Origin: Polyangiaceae bacterium
GTDB lineage: Bacteria; Myxococcota_A; Polyangia; Polyangiales; Polyangiaceae
NCBI GenBank assembly: GCA_947475525.1
Contig: CANJMI010000003.1
Location: forward strand, 1-64,000
Reading direction: 5' to 3'
DNA: 64,000 nucleotides
The stretch's first letter is position 1; every line of letters begins with the position of its first letter. A program made the position numbers and the translations under genes. The notes beneath the pieces were generated by a model. The model was not told the origin of the DNA. It worked only from the letters and a program-made list of their open reading frames with translations, and did not search any database. Positions 54,211 through 63,777 of the stretch are shown here, in pieces.

Positions 54211-55145
54211 CCGCGCCGTCCTTTGAGTGCGTCTGCCAGCCAGCGGCAGTAGCGATGCAGTCCGTCCGCAAGCGTGACTCTCTCTCTGTAGCCGAGGGCC
54301 TCGAGCTTGGAGATGTTCGCGCGCCAGTTTGTTGGGTAGCCAGGCAACGTTTCGTCGGTGAACGTGATGTGCTTTCGGCAGTCGAGTTGCCGCGCGAGGA
54401 GCTCTGTCAAGCTGGCGACGCTCGTCTCGACACCGCTTGCGACGTTGAATACCGCAGGCCCAACGAGGGGTGCTTTCGCGACGCATTCCACGGCCTGCGC
54501 CACGTCGCGCGCGTGGACGAAATCTCGGGTCTCATGGCCAGTGCCGAAGACGCGCACGTCGTCGCCCCGCGTGAGCATCTGCGTGCATAGATCGTGGACG
54601 ACTTGGCGCTGTAGACGCTCGCCGTATGCGGAGAAGATGCGGAGGGTCGCCGTGCGCATGCCGAACAGCGTGCGGTACTCCTCGACGACGAGCTCGCAGA
54701 GCCATTTGTGGTAGCCGTACGGCGACATTGGCTGCGGGCCCGTCTCCTCGCGAATGGGCAATTCTGGCGGGTTTCCGTAGACCGCGGCCGACGAAAGCAG
54801 GACGAACGTGGCGCGCGGCGCATGCTGTCGCAGCGTATCGAGCACGTACGCGCAGACATCGACCGATTGCTGGAAATCGAAGTACGGGCGCGTGACCGAT
54901 TCGGCCACCTTCGCGCTCGCGGCGCCGTGCACGACGAGGTCCGGCTTGAAGGTCGTGACTGCGCGAACGAACGCGGGGTCCGGGAGTGTCATCCCGGCGA
55001 GCAACTCCAGCCCGGGGTAGCTCGATGCGAAGGCCACGTCGGTCGCGAAGCGCCCTACCGCGGCCACGGGGTGTCCCGCCTCGCCGAAGTACTGGCAGAT
55101 GTGCGAACCGAGAAAGCCGCCGGCGCCGGTCACCATCACCTTCAT
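54207..55145 (-). CDS. NAD-dependent epimerase/dehydratase
   Basis: 312 aa from ATG 55145. Extended SDR: VMVTGAGGFLGSHICQYFG, VHGAASAKVAESV, LLSSAAVYGNPPELP, catalytic Ser and SPYGYHKWLCE with YxxxK, RIFSAYGERLQRQV and FNVASGVETSVASL. A nucleotide-sugar 4-epimerase, reductase or dehydratase; the exact reaction is open. Coupled to ptmE by the ATGA overlap, so it belongs to the same pathway. Divergent from the dehydratase gene with 79 bp between. Confidence 0.82.
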   Translation of the reverse strand: MKVMVTGAGGFLGSHICQYFGEAGHPVAAVGRFATDVAFASSYPGLELLAGMTLPDPAFVRAVTTFKPDLVVHGAASAKVAESVTRPYFDFQQSVDVCAYVLDTLRQHAPRATFVLLSSAAVYGNPPELPIREETGPQPMSPYGYHKWLCELVVEEYRTLFGMRTATLRIFSAYGERLQRQVVHDLCTQMLTRGDDVRVFGTGHETRDFVHARDVAQAVECVAKAPLVGPAVFNVASGVETSVASLTELLARQLDCRKHITFTDETLPGYPTNWRANISKLEALGYRERVTLADGLHRYCRWLADALKGRRG

Positions 55146-55224
55146 GCGGGTCAACTATAGCTTCTGCGTCTCGAGAACATGGAGTACCAATCGAGCGGGA
55201 GATGCTCGCGAGCCGCGAAAATCC

Positions 55225-56490
55225 ATGAGCCTGTGTCTCACGCCTGCGATCGAGCGCATCAGCTCCGCGGTCACCGGGCGCGAACGCTCGCTCTTCGCGG
55301 ACGATCTCGCGAACCGCCGTGCCGAGCTTGTGGAGGCGGTCCGCGGGTCGCGTGTCCTCATCGCCGGAGGAGCGGGCTCAATCGGCTCGGCGACGCTCCT
55401 CGAGTTCCTCGATCTCGAGCCCGCCGCGGTGTGCGTGATCGACCCGAACGAGAACAATCTTGCGGAGCTTTTGCGCACCGTTCGTTCGCGGGAGGCTGTG
55501 TTTTGTGGGGAATTTTCGGTGGCGCCGCTGGACTACGGTTCGCCCCTCGCGCGGCGGTTTCTCGCCGAGAGTGCCGCTTTCGATTGGGTGCTCTCGTTCG
55601 CCGCGTTGAAGCATGTGCGCTCCGAGCGCGACGCCTTGTCCCTCCTGCGGATGCTCGAAGTAAACTTGCTCGGGGCCGACAACTTCATGGCTGCGCTGCG
55701 TGAGCACGGGCACGGCGCCCGCGGAGTCTTCACGGTGTCGACGGACAAGGCGGCCACCCCCGTCAGCCTGATGGGCGCGTCGAAGCGCGCACTCGAATGG
55801 CTCGTGTGGGCCCATCGAGCGCCAGGCCCCGCGAGCGTACTTCATGGCGGAGCTGCGCCGCCGTTTCAACGCGCAACCACGGCACGCTTTGCCAACGTCG
55901 CTTTCTCCGATGGCAGCCTTCCGTGGGGGTTTCTGCAACGTCTCGCGAAAGACCAGCCCCTCGCATTGCCGGGGGACGTACGCCGCTATCTCGTTTCTCC
56001 ACGGGAGGCCGGGCAACTCTGTCTCGTCGCGACGTTGCTCGCGCCCGATCGAACCGTCCTGATCCCGCGGCTCGATCCCTCGCGCGACCTCACGGGATTT
56101 CGGCGCGTTGCCGAAGCCACGTTGCACGAGTACGGCCTGCGTCCCGTTTTTTACGAGACCGAAGCCGAGGCGCGGGCGCGGGTGCTCGAGGATCGCCGCG
56201 CGGGCAACTACCCGGTGCTCGTCACGCGGTCCGACACGAGCGGCGAAAAGGAGGAGGAGATCTTCGTCGCCAAAGGAGAGCGGGCGGAGGAATGCGGGCT
56301 CGCAGCGGCGCTTGTCGTCCCCGCGCCCTCGACGGTTCCCGATGGGCTCGGCGCCTTACTCGAGGTGATCGAAGATGCGTGCGTGCGCGGACGCCCGGTC
56401 GGCAAGACGGAGCTCGTTGCGGCGCTCGCGAAAGTCGTCCCTGATCTCGCTCACCGCGAGACCGGCAGCAGCCTCGATCAAAAGATGTGA
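55225..56490 (+). CDS. CapD/LegB-like polysaccharide biosynthesis dehydratase
   Basis: 421 aa from ATG 55225. SDR of the long CapD/PglF class: RVLIAGGAGSIGSATLLEFL, VCVIDPNENNLAELLRTVRS, LSFAALKHVRSERDALSLL, FTVSTDKAATPVSLMGASKR (Met in place of the catalytic Tyr, as usual in this class), FANVAFSDGSLPWGFLQRLA and TSGEKEEEIFV near the C-terminus. The subfamily is common in nonulosonic acid loci, where it makes the 4-keto-6-deoxy intermediate for LegC. Followed by a glycosyltransferase gene 52 bp on. Confidence 0.8.
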   Translation: MSLCLTPAIERISSAVTGRERSLFADDLANRRAELVEAVRGSRVLIAGGAGSIGSATLLEFLDLEPAAVCVIDPNENNLAELLRTVRSREAVFCGEFSVAPLDYGSPLARRFLAESAAFDWVLSFAALKHVRSERDALSLLRMLEVNLLGADNFMAALREHGHGARGVFTVSTDKAATPVSLMGASKRALEWLVWAHRAPGPASVLHGGAAPPFQRATTARFANVAFSDGSLPWGFLQRLAKDQPLALPGDVRRYLVSPREAGQLCLVATLLAPDRTVLIPRLDPSRDLTGFRRVAEATLHEYGLRPVFYETEAEARARVLEDRRAGNYPVLVTRSDTSGEKEEEIFVAKGERAEECGLAAALVVPAPSTVPDGLGALLEVIEDACVRGRPVGKTELVAALAKVVPDLAHRETGSSLDQKM

Positions 56491-56542
56491 GTCACCAACG
56501 CGCTCGCACTTCGGTGGACCGAGACGCTAGGATGCGCGCACG

Positions 56543-57838
56543 ATGAGTGGCCTCCCGCGAGCTCGAATCGGTGTCCCCATCATCAGCGATGCCGGCTGGA
56601 TGGGCGGCGTCCAATACGTGATCCACCTCGTGACCGCGCTCGCGCGCTTGCCCGAGGCCGAGCGACCCGACATCGTGCTCGTGCTCCGGCCGGAACTGGC
56701 GAATGCGTTGCAGCTCCACGCCGAGATTTTGCCGTTCGTCAGCGAAATCGTGGTTTGGGGCGTCGGCGACAAGCGCCTCGAGCGGCCGGGCGTTCGCGTG
56801 ATCCCAACGATGGAAGGTCTCTTCGAGCGGATTGACCTCTTGATTCCGGGTCACGTGATGGTCGCATCCGGAATGCCGATCGCTTCCTGGATTCCTGACT
56901 TTCAGCATCATGTTCTGCCCGAACTTTTTACCTCGCAAGATCGCGACGCTCGCGATGCGATATTTCGTCGTATCGGTTCGCAGGCGGAGCTCTTGATGCT
57001 GAGCAGCCACGCCGCGCGCCGCGACTGGGAGCGCTTTTATCCGGGTGCCAAACCGACCGTCCGGGTCGTACCGTTCCGCGGTGCGCTGGAGCCGTCGTGG
57101 CTCGACACGAATCCCGAAGAGGTTGCCGCGAAACATGGCGTGCGCGAGCCCTTCCTCATCTGCTGCAACCAGTTCTGGAGTCACAAGGGGCACGACACCC
57201 TCGTGCGTGCACTCGGCGCGATGCGCCGTGAGGGAGTGACGCCGCGACTCGTCTGCACCGGCGCGACCACGGACTATCGGTCGCATACTTTTTTCGACGA
57301 GCTCCGCGCGTTGATGGCGGCCGAGGGGCTAAGCGATCAGATTCGTCTGCTCGGTCTTGTGCCGCGGGCGGAGCAGATAGCTTTGATTCGTCGCAGTCTT
57401 GCCGTGGTTCAGCCCTCGCGCTTCGAAGGCTGGAGCACGGTCGTCGAAGATGCGCGTCTGCTCGGCAAGACGATCGTGATGAGCGACATCGACGTTCACG
57501 TCGAGCAGGCGCCCCGCCACGGTCATTATTTTCGCGTCGGCGATGCGGCTGATCTCGCGGCGACGTTGTGCGCGTTGCTCCCTTCGTTGACGCCTGGTCC
57601 GCATGTCGATCACGAAGAGGTCGCGCGACACGAAGCCGACGAGTTGCTCCTCGACTACGGTCGTCGCGTCGTCGCGTTGTCGCGTGAAATGCCAAGTATT
57701 CTCGCTGGAAATGCGCAGCGTTCTGCGATGCCCCTCATCGAGAGCGTGAGCGAGCAGCCCCCCGCAGACTCGGCGCGGCCGATGAGCCACGTGCTCGAGG
57801 GACTGCGCAAGCACGTCGCGGCGGGGCGCAAGCCCTAG
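56543..57838 (+). CDS. Glycosyltransferase family 4-type
   Basis: 431 aa, GT-B fold. N-terminal GVPIISDAGWMGGVQYVIHL, SWIPDFQHHVLPELF, ICCNQFWSHKGHDTLVRALG, RLVCTGATTDYRSHTFFDEL, IRLLGLVPRAEQIALIRRSL and the E-x7-E type motif VVQPSRFEGWSTVVEDARLL KT. It transfers a sugar from a nucleotide donor; the acceptor is unknown. Last gene of the glycan locus on this side. Confidence 0.85.
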   Translation: MSGLPRARIGVPIISDAGWMGGVQYVIHLVTALARLPEAERPDIVLVLRPELANALQLHAEILPFVSEIVVWGVGDKRLERPGVRVIPTMEGLFERIDLLIPGHVMVASGMPIASWIPDFQHHVLPELFTSQDRDARDAIFRRIGSQAELLMLSSHAARRDWERFYPGAKPTVRVVPFRGALEPSWLDTNPEEVAAKHGVREPFLICCNQFWSHKGHDTLVRALGAMRREGVTPRLVCTGATTDYRSHTFFDELRALMAAEGLSDQIRLLGLVPRAEQIALIRRSLAVVQPSRFEGWSTVVEDARLLGKTIVMSDIDVHVEQAPRHGHYFRVGDAADLAATLCALLPSLTPGPHVDHEEVARHEADELLLDYGRRVVALSREMPSILAGNAQRSAMPLIESVSEQPPADSARPMSHVLEGLRKHVAAGRKP

Positions 57839-57894
57839 GCCTCGCTCGGCGATTGTACTCGCGGAACGAAGGCAGGGCTGCTAATTGCTCGCCG

Positions 57895-59880
57895 GTGAAC
57901 GACGCCGGCCCGCTGCAGGTTCTCGTGCCGGAGCTCGCCGCCGCGCTCGATGAGAAGGGTTACACAACTCTCACGCCCGTTCAGGAGGCGGTGCTCGCTC
58001 CCGAGCTGGCAGGGCGCGACTTGCGGATCTCGTCGCAGACGGGCTCGGGAAAGACCGTCGCCATCGGCTTCGTCGTGTACGACATTCTCGCGGCCCCCCG
58101 TACTCCCGGTGTGACCAAGCCCGCGCCCCGCGTGCTCGTGATCGTCCCGACCCGCGAGCTCGCGAAGCAAGTCGAAGGCGAACTCGGTTGGCTCTACGCG
58201 CGACTCAAGGTCGGCGTGACGTCGGTCACCGGTGGCGCGAACTACACCCAAGAACACCGCGCTCTCGCACGCGATCCCGGCATCGTCGTCGGCACGCCAG
58301 GGCGTCTCCTCGACCACCTTCAACGCGGCTCGCTCGATGCGAGTCGTCTCGGCGCCGTCGTTCTCGACGAAGCGGACCGCATGTTCGACATGGGCTTTCA
58401 GGAGGACCTCGAGTCGCTCTTCGCGTTCGCGCCAAAGGAGCGCCGGACCTACCTCATGTCGGCCACGTTCCCTCGCGAGGTGCTGCGTCTCGCGGACCGC
58501 GTGCAGGTCAAACCCGTGCACGTCGAGGCGACGCCTCTCGGTGTTGCCAACGCCGACATCGAGCACGTCGCGCACTTCGTCGAGCCCAACCGTCGGCTGG
58601 ATGCGCTCGTGAATTTGCTGCTATCGGTGCCGGACGCGCGAACGATCGTCTTCGCCAAGACGCGCGCCGACGTCGCCGATGTGGCTGATGCGCTTGCGGG
58701 TTCGGGCTTTCAAGTCGGAGCGCTCTCCGGTGAGATGGAGCAGCGCGAGCGCAACCGCTCGATCGAAGGATTCAAGCAAGGGCGTGTCTTGCTGCTCGTC
58801 GCGACCGATGTCGCCGCTCGCGGGCTCGACGTGCAGAACGTCGCGCAGGTCATTCACCTTGAACCGCCGACGGACGCGGACACGTACACCCATCGCAGCG
58901 GACGGACGGGCCGTGCGGGCAACAAGGGTCGCAGCGTGATGCTCGTTACCCCGAGCGACATGTTTCGAGCGCAACGCGTCGCCCGAAACGCACGTGTCTC
59001 GGTGCGCTTCGACCCGTTGCCTTCGGCTGAGGCCCTGCATGCCGCGCAGGCTGACCGCGTCGTCAAGCGCCTCACGGAACGCCTCGAAGTCGAGAACGAA
59101 AATGAGTCCGGTTTGGACGCGCGCACCCAAGCGATAGTCGAGCGTTTGCTCGCTGCGGGGTCGCTTGAGCTCACAATCGCTCGGCTCGTCGCACAGTCCG
59201 GAATCGTGCGCGGCCCCGTCCCGCGTGATGTGTGGACGCTGCCTATGCCCGATGCCCGTGGCGCCCGACCGCGCGCGCTCCGTGGCAACGATGCCGAGCC
59301 GCCGCGAGGACGTACTCCCGCCGGGCCGGCCTTCGCGGGACCTCGCTCGGCTGGACCGGGGGCGCCTCCGCGGCATCACGAGGCTGACACCGGGCGGCCG
59401 CCGCGAACGCTGCCGCCATCAGGGTGGGTTGCCTTCCGTGTGACTTGGGGTGAATCGCATGGCGCGGATGCTCGGCGCTTGCTCGCGATGGTGTGCCGTC
59501 GCGGCGGCATCGCTTCGAGTGAAGTGGGCCGCATTCACGTTGGTCGCTACGCCTCCGACCTCGAAGTATCGAGCGGCGCGGCTGCGGCATTTGAGGCCGC
59601 CGCGAGCCAGCCCGATCCGCGCGATCCGCGGGTGAGCATTGAACGGAACACCGGCGCGAGTGCCTCTGCGCCTCCGCGGATGCCGCGTCCCCCGCGGCCC
59701 CCCGCGCGAGCGGATGACGCGCCGCCGCCGGCACGCCGATCGCGTTCGCGCGCAGCGGACGCTCCGGCCCCCCTGCCCGAGCCCGAGCGTGTCGCACCGC
59801 GCCGTCCGCGTACCGAGGATGCCCCGCCACGAGCTCCCCGCGGTGGCAACGCGCCGCCGAAACCGCGCCGCCAACCCTGA
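57895..59880 (+). CDS. DEAD-box RNA helicase with a DbpA-like RNA-binding domain
   Basis: 661 aa from GTG 57895 (a TTG at 57853 is also in frame). Helicase motifs: TPVQEAVL (Q motif), SQTGSGKT (Walker A), PTRELAKQ, GTPGRLLDHL, VLDEADRMFDMG (DEAD), SAT, ATDVAARGLDVQ and HRSGRTGRAG. A DbpA-type RNA-binding domain lies at ~500-575 (GWVAFRVTWGESHGADARRL, GGIASSEVGRIHVGRY, ASDLEVSS). The last ~85 residues are a Pro/Arg-rich low-complexity tail. A role in 50S subunit assembly is the family norm for DbpA, inferred here. Confidence 0.88.
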   Translation: MNDAGPLQVLVPELAAALDEKGYTTLTPVQEAVLAPELAGRDLRISSQTGSGKTVAIGFVVYDILAAPRTPGVTKPAPRVLVIVPTRELAKQVEGELGWLYARLKVGVTSVTGGANYTQEHRALARDPGIVVGTPGRLLDHLQRGSLDASRLGAVVLDEADRMFDMGFQEDLESLFAFAPKERRTYLMSATFPREVLRLADRVQVKPVHVEATPLGVANADIEHVAHFVEPNRRLDALVNLLLSVPDARTIVFAKTRADVADVADALAGSGFQVGALSGEMEQRERNRSIEGFKQGRVLLLVATDVAARGLDVQNVAQVIHLEPPTDADTYTHRSGRTGRAGNKGRSVMLVTPSDMFRAQRVARNARVSVRFDPLPSAEALHAAQADRVVKRLTERLEVENENESGLDARTQAIVERLLAAGSLELTIARLVAQSGIVRGPVPRDVWTLPMPDARGARPRALRGNDAEPPRGRTPAGPAFAGPRSAGPGAPPRHHEADTGRPPRTLPPSGWVAFRVTWGESHGADARRLLAMVCRRGGIASSEVGRIHVGRYASDLEVSSGAAAAFEAAASQPDPRDPRVSIERNTGASASAPPRMPRPPRPPARADDAPPPARRSRSRAADAPAPLPEPERVAPRRPRTEDAPPRAPRGGNAPPKPRRQP

Positions 59881-59936
59881 CCCGGGTGCGGGAGTCCGCG
59901 CGCTGTGTACGCCTCTCCTCGCCCTCCGCGCTGGAG

Positions 59937-61208
59937 TCAAGGCGGTGGTGAAACGCAGTGAAATCCCGTGTAGAACGTGTCATCGCCGTTGACGTCGCCG
60001 GCGGTTCCGATGGCTACGAGTGGCACGGACGCTTGGCCGAGCGTCGCCGTGACGCAGGTCGATTCGGCCCCGGCGCCGACCTCACAGCTCTCGGTCGATG
60101 TGCGCCCCCAGTTGCTTGGCGCATCCGCGCAGCCTTCGCACGTGTCTCGCCAACCGAAGTAGAGCGAACAGCTCTTGCGCGCGACAGCCGAGATCGCCGG
60201 CGCGAGCGAGGCGCACACAAGGGCACCATCGGCTTCGATTCCAATCAGTGCCTTGCCTGGCGGGCACGAGCCGAGCGCATGGCTTGTCGTTCCTTCGGCG
60301 CTGGCGCAACGGAGGCCGGCGTAGAAGGTGTCATCGCCGTTGACGTCGCCGTCGGTATTCAAGCCGAACGTCGTCACCCAGCGACCATCGAGGAGGGGCG
60401 TCGTGCACGTGCCGTCGTCGCCACTACCGTTCGCGCAGGACAGCATCTCGACGTGTCCCCACTTGGAGGGTGGCTCCGTGCAGGCGTCGCAACCGTCGCG
60501 CCACCCGAGGTACACAGAGCAGCTCTCTTGAACGTAGCGGGCGGCGAGGCGCGCAATCGGGTAGCACGTGTGGAAGCCGGTTTCGTTCCAGCTGACGGCG
60601 ACTTCCCCGGGCTCACAGGGACCAGCGGCCGCGCTCTCTCCGAGGGTCGGGCAATGAAGCCCGACATAGAACTTGTCGTCTCCGTTGACGTTGCCGTCGA
60701 GGTTCACGCCGAGGATTGGGAGCGTGGCTGTCCCGAGCGTCATCTCGGCGCACGTGTTGCCGTCGCCGTTGCCGCTCACGCACTCTACGCCATTTACGCG
60801 GCCCCATTTCGCGGGCGCGTCCATGCAGTTGTTGCACGTGTCTCGCCAACCGAAATGCAACGCGCAGCCACTGTTGATCGCCGCCGCGACGCCGTCTCCG
60901 ATTCCGCCGCAGAGCATCGTGCCTTCGGCGTCGAACCCCGTGGCGAACATCCCTTCAGGGCACGCTTGCGGTTTCACCATCGTGCTGCCGCTCGCGCTGG
61001 ACGACGCGATTGTACTCGCGACCTCGGCTGTGGTCCCGTTGCCGCCGTTGCCCGAGGTCATCGGCACCGCACCTGTGACGACCTCATCCGCGCAGTCGAG
61101 CAGCGCCCCCGCTGCGCCGAAGAGTACGAGGAGGCCGCCTAGGTTGAGCGCATGCAAGCGGCGAGCGCTCTTCGCGAAGCCTAGCCGCAAGAAGGTGTGA
61201 GCCGTCAT
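59937..61208 (-). CDS. Cys-rich triple-repeat lipoprotein of unknown function
   Basis: 423 aa from ATG 61208 (a TTG at 61217 is in frame). Leader ends GALLDC, a plausible lipobox with an unusual Asp before Cys, followed by a Ser/Thr/Gly-rich linker. Then three ~110-residue repeats, each with CxLxFGWRDxCxxCxxxPxxWG, a central Cys pair, and a GxxxDGDVNGDDTFYxGLHC end; examples FGWRDTCNNCMDAPAKWG, YLGWRDGCDACTEPPSKWG, YFGWRDTCEGCADAPSNWG. Eight or more Cys per repeat suggests disulphides outside the inner membrane. I recognise no named family. Starts 5 bp downstream of the sigma54 regulator gene. Confidence 0.7.
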   Translation of the reverse strand: MTAHTFLRLGFAKSARRLHALNLGGLLVLFGAAGALLDCADEVVTGAVPMTSGNGGNGTTAEVASTIASSSASGSTMVKPQACPEGMFATGFDAEGTMLCGGIGDGVAAAINSGCALHFGWRDTCNNCMDAPAKWGRVNGVECVSGNGDGNTCAEMTLGTATLPILGVNLDGNVNGDDKFYVGLHCPTLGESAAAGPCEPGEVAVSWNETGFHTCYPIARLAARYVQESCSVYLGWRDGCDACTEPPSKWGHVEMLSCANGSGDDGTCTTPLLDGRWVTTFGLNTDGDVNGDDTFYAGLRCASAEGTTSHALGSCPPGKALIGIEADGALVCASLAPAISAVARKSCSLYFGWRDTCEGCADAPSNWGRTSTESCEVGAGAESTCVTATLGQASVPLVAIGTAGDVNGDDTFYTGFHCVSPPP

Positions 61209-61213
61209 TGCGT

Positions 61214-62566
61214 TCAACGGAACTGGCGGACGTCGATTTTGTGGCGCTTCAAGTAGGTGCGGACGTGCGCGCGTTCCATTCCGGCGCGCCGCGCCATCTC
61301 CGAGACGTTGCCGCTCGATTCTTCCGCAAGGTGGGTGAAATAATCGCTCGCGAAACGCGCCAATACATCGCGCTTCGCGTCCTGGAAAGGTGAGCCCGCA
61401 AAGGCGGCGGCGAGGTTCACCGGGCCCCCTGCTCCGCTCTCGTGGTGCATGCCACCTTCGGTCAGCGCGCCGAGGTGCGACGCGATGTCGAGCTCGCCGC
61501 CTTCATGCAACGCGTAAGCAACTTGCACCGCGTTGCGGAGTTCCCGCACGTTGCCCGGCCAGTCGTAGCGCATCAGTCGCTCGAGCTGCGTGCTCGTGAC
61601 GGCTTCGTAGGTTCGCTCGCCCCCAAGGTCCTTGAGCATGCTGCGCACGAGAAGCGGGACGTCTTCTACGCGCGTGCGCAACGCTGGTAGCTCGACTTTG
61701 ACTTGTGCGACGCGAAAATAGAGATCGCTTCGGAACGCGCCCTGGTTCACTTGCCTCACGAGATCACGCCGAGTCGCGGCGATGACGCGCACGTCGAAGG
61801 GCTTGTAGGTCGAGCCGCCGACCGATTTTACGCGGCGTTCGGACAGCGCTCGAAGCAGCTTCGGCTGGACGTCGAGTGGCAGCTCGCCGAGCTCGTCGAG
61901 GAAGATCGTTCCACCATCGGCTTCCTGAAACGGCGAGATGTGCCGATCGATCGCGCCCGTGAACGCGCCACGTTCGTGACCGAAGAGGGTTGCTTCCGCG
62001 AGGGTCGGCGGAATCGAGCCACAGTCGACGATGACGAACGGCTTGTCCACGCGCTTCGAGTGGTCGTGCACCGCTCGCGCCGCGAGCTCCTTACCGCAGC
62101 CCGTCTCGCCGCCGATAAGCAGCGTGAGATCAGTCGCTGCGATTTTTCCGAGACGATCGAAGATGTGTCGCATCCCTTCGCTCTGGCCGACCAGGGGGCC
62201 GAACGCGGGAATGTTCGAGACGGAGACTTTCTCGAGGCCAGCGGGCTCAAACTGAATCGAAGTGGTGCCGATCCGCAAAGTTGCCGCGACCGCGAGGACG
62301 ATCTCGCCGATCCGTACGTCCCCTACGTACGTGCCGTTGCGGCTGCCGAGGTCGCGCACCCGCACGCCGTCTTCGGTCGCTAGGAACTCGACGTGCACCG
62401 CGCTCACCTTCGCGTCGTCGACGACGATCTGGCACGCGGGATTGCGTCCGAGGATGACGGGGTCTTGTCCGACCTCGATCCATGGGTCGCCAGTGCTGGT
62501 CCGGATCCGACCTTCGCGCACATGAACGCGATTGCGACTTCCTATCGTTGCGTCGATTCGAGCCAT
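61214..62566 (-). CDS. FHA-domain sigma54-dependent activator
   Basis: 450 aa. FHA domain at ~30-105 (ILGRNPACQIVVDDAKVSAV, GSRNGTYVGDVRI). AAA+ domain ~128-360: GETGCGKELAARAVHD (Walker A), GAFTGA (sigma54 contact, intact), ADGGTIFLDELGELPLDVQP (Walker B), DLYFRVAQVKVELPALR and WPGNVRELRN. A Fis-type helix-turn-helix ends it (GNVSEMARRAGMERAHVRTY). The FHA input means it is probably controlled by phosphothreonine binding, and a Ser/Thr kinase gene is the next gene upstream, 91 bp away on the same strand. Confidence 0.92.
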   Translation of the reverse strand: MARIDATIGSRNRVHVREGRIRTSTGDPWIEVGQDPVILGRNPACQIVVDDAKVSAVHVEFLATEDGVRVRDLGSRNGTYVGDVRIGEIVLAVAATLRIGTTSIQFEPAGLEKVSVSNIPAFGPLVGQSEGMRHIFDRLGKIAATDLTLLIGGETGCGKELAARAVHDHSKRVDKPFVIVDCGSIPPTLAEATLFGHERGAFTGAIDRHISPFQEADGGTIFLDELGELPLDVQPKLLRALSERRVKSVGGSTYKPFDVRVIAATRRDLVRQVNQGAFRSDLYFRVAQVKVELPALRTRVEDVPLLVRSMLKDLGGERTYEAVTSTQLERLMRYDWPGNVRELRNAVQVAYALHEGGELDIASHLGALTEGGMHHESGAGGPVNLAAAFAGSPFQDAKRDVLARFASDYFTHLAEESSGNVSEMARRAGMERAHVRTYLKRHKIDVRQFR

Positions 62567-62657
62567 CGTTCCATTCTCTGCGGTGTTCGTGTTCGGTGCC
62601 GATCGGGGAAGGGCCCCCGCTCGCGTGAAAGCTTCGAGCGCGCTGGATTGCGTTCAC

Positions 62658-63677
62658 TCATTGTCGTGGTCGCCAGCTGTCGCTGCCCTCGGTTGCGGTC
62701 GCCGATGTGGCCCATTCGGCGCTGGCCTCGGTCATCGTTGCCGGTTCGTCATCGCCTGGCCTGTTTCCGAGCGATGGGGCCGCAGCTTGTGCGCGACGGG
62801 TCTGGGCACCGGGGAGGCAGGCGCGCCACTCGACGAGTGCCTCCTCGGCCGAGTCGAATCGCAGATCAGGTTCTCGCTGCAACGCTTTGGCAAGGAACCG
62901 CTCGAGCGCGCCGGGCCAGTGGTCTCGCGTCGCTTCGGAGAGACTCGGCGCCACGCGGTCGAGCTTCAGGGCGATCACCGTTCCGGCGCTCGGGCCTTCA
63001 AACGGTAGTCGGCCAGCAAGGGCTCGATATGCGACCGCGCCCAGCGCATAAATATCGCAGCGCTGATCCACTCGGGCCGCACTCCTGACTTGCTCCGGGG
63101 CCATGTAAGCGAATGAGCCAAGCGTGGCATCGAAATCGGTCAGACTGGGTTCGTCGCGGTGCCCACCGTGTTTGTGTGAGAGCTTCGAGATACCGAAGTC
63201 GAGAATCTTCGCCCGCTCCGGTCGCAGCGGATCGCGCGTCCGTTCGAGAAAAATATTTCCCGGTTTCAGGTCGCGATGAATGACTCCCGCCTGGTGCGCT
63301 GCGGCCAGGCCGAGAAGCGTGTCGTCGATAAGCGGCCCGACCTCGGCGAATGGCAAGTAGAGCTCGCGCTTCAGCCGCTCGGACAGCGACTCGCCCTCCA
63401 GCTTTTCGAAGATGAGAAAATGCGTTCCGTTTGCATCTCGATCGTGTCCGAGAAGCTTGCACACGTACTCGCTGTCGATCGACGCGCACACCAGCGCTTC
63501 ACGCTCGAACCGCGCGACGAGGTCGGGCTTCAACGCGGCCTTGGCGAGCAACACTTTGATCGCCACTTCGTGGCCGGTGCCGGGAGCACGGGCACCCCAA
63601 ACCTCACCCATGCCGCCCCGGCCGAGAAGCTGGGTGACTTGAAATCCCGCGAGGGTGTCGCCTGGGTGGATCGCCAA
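62658..63677 (-). CDS. Ser/Thr protein kinase upstream of the FHA-sigma54 activator
   Basis: About 339 aa if the TTG at 63677 is used (the frame is open to a GTG at 63788, which would overlap the divergent gene). Hanks kinase: LLGRGGMGEVWGAR, VAIKVLL, HRDLKPGNIFLE, ILDFGISKLS and GSFAYMAPEQ, with a C-terminal Ala/Thr/Glu-rich tail and no membrane segment. It is probably the kinase partner of the FHA-sigma54 activator downstream on the same strand (inference from order). Confidence 0.85.
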   Translation of the reverse strand: MAIHPGDTLAGFQVTQLLGRGGMGEVWGARAPGTGHEVAIKVLLAKAALKPDLVARFEREALVCASIDSEYVCKLLGHDRDANGTHFLIFEKLEGESLSERLKRELYLPFAEVGPLIDDTLLGLAAAHQAGVIHRDLKPGNIFLERTRDPLRPERAKILDFGISKLSHKHGGHRDEPSLTDFDATLGSFAYMAPEQVRSAARVDQRCDIYALGAVAYRALAGRLPFEGPSAGTVIALKLDRVAPSLSEATRDHWPGALERFLAKALQREPDLRFDSAEEALVEWRACLPGAQTRRAQAAAPSLGNRPGDDEPATMTEASAEWATSATATEGSDSWRPRQ

Positions 63678-63777
63678 GAAGCCTGGATCGGGACAGTACC
63701 GGACGCGGGGGCTCCGGTGGAAGCGCAATGCACGGCCTGTCGCAACTTCCGCCGTGACTTGGTAGGTTAGCGGCCCA

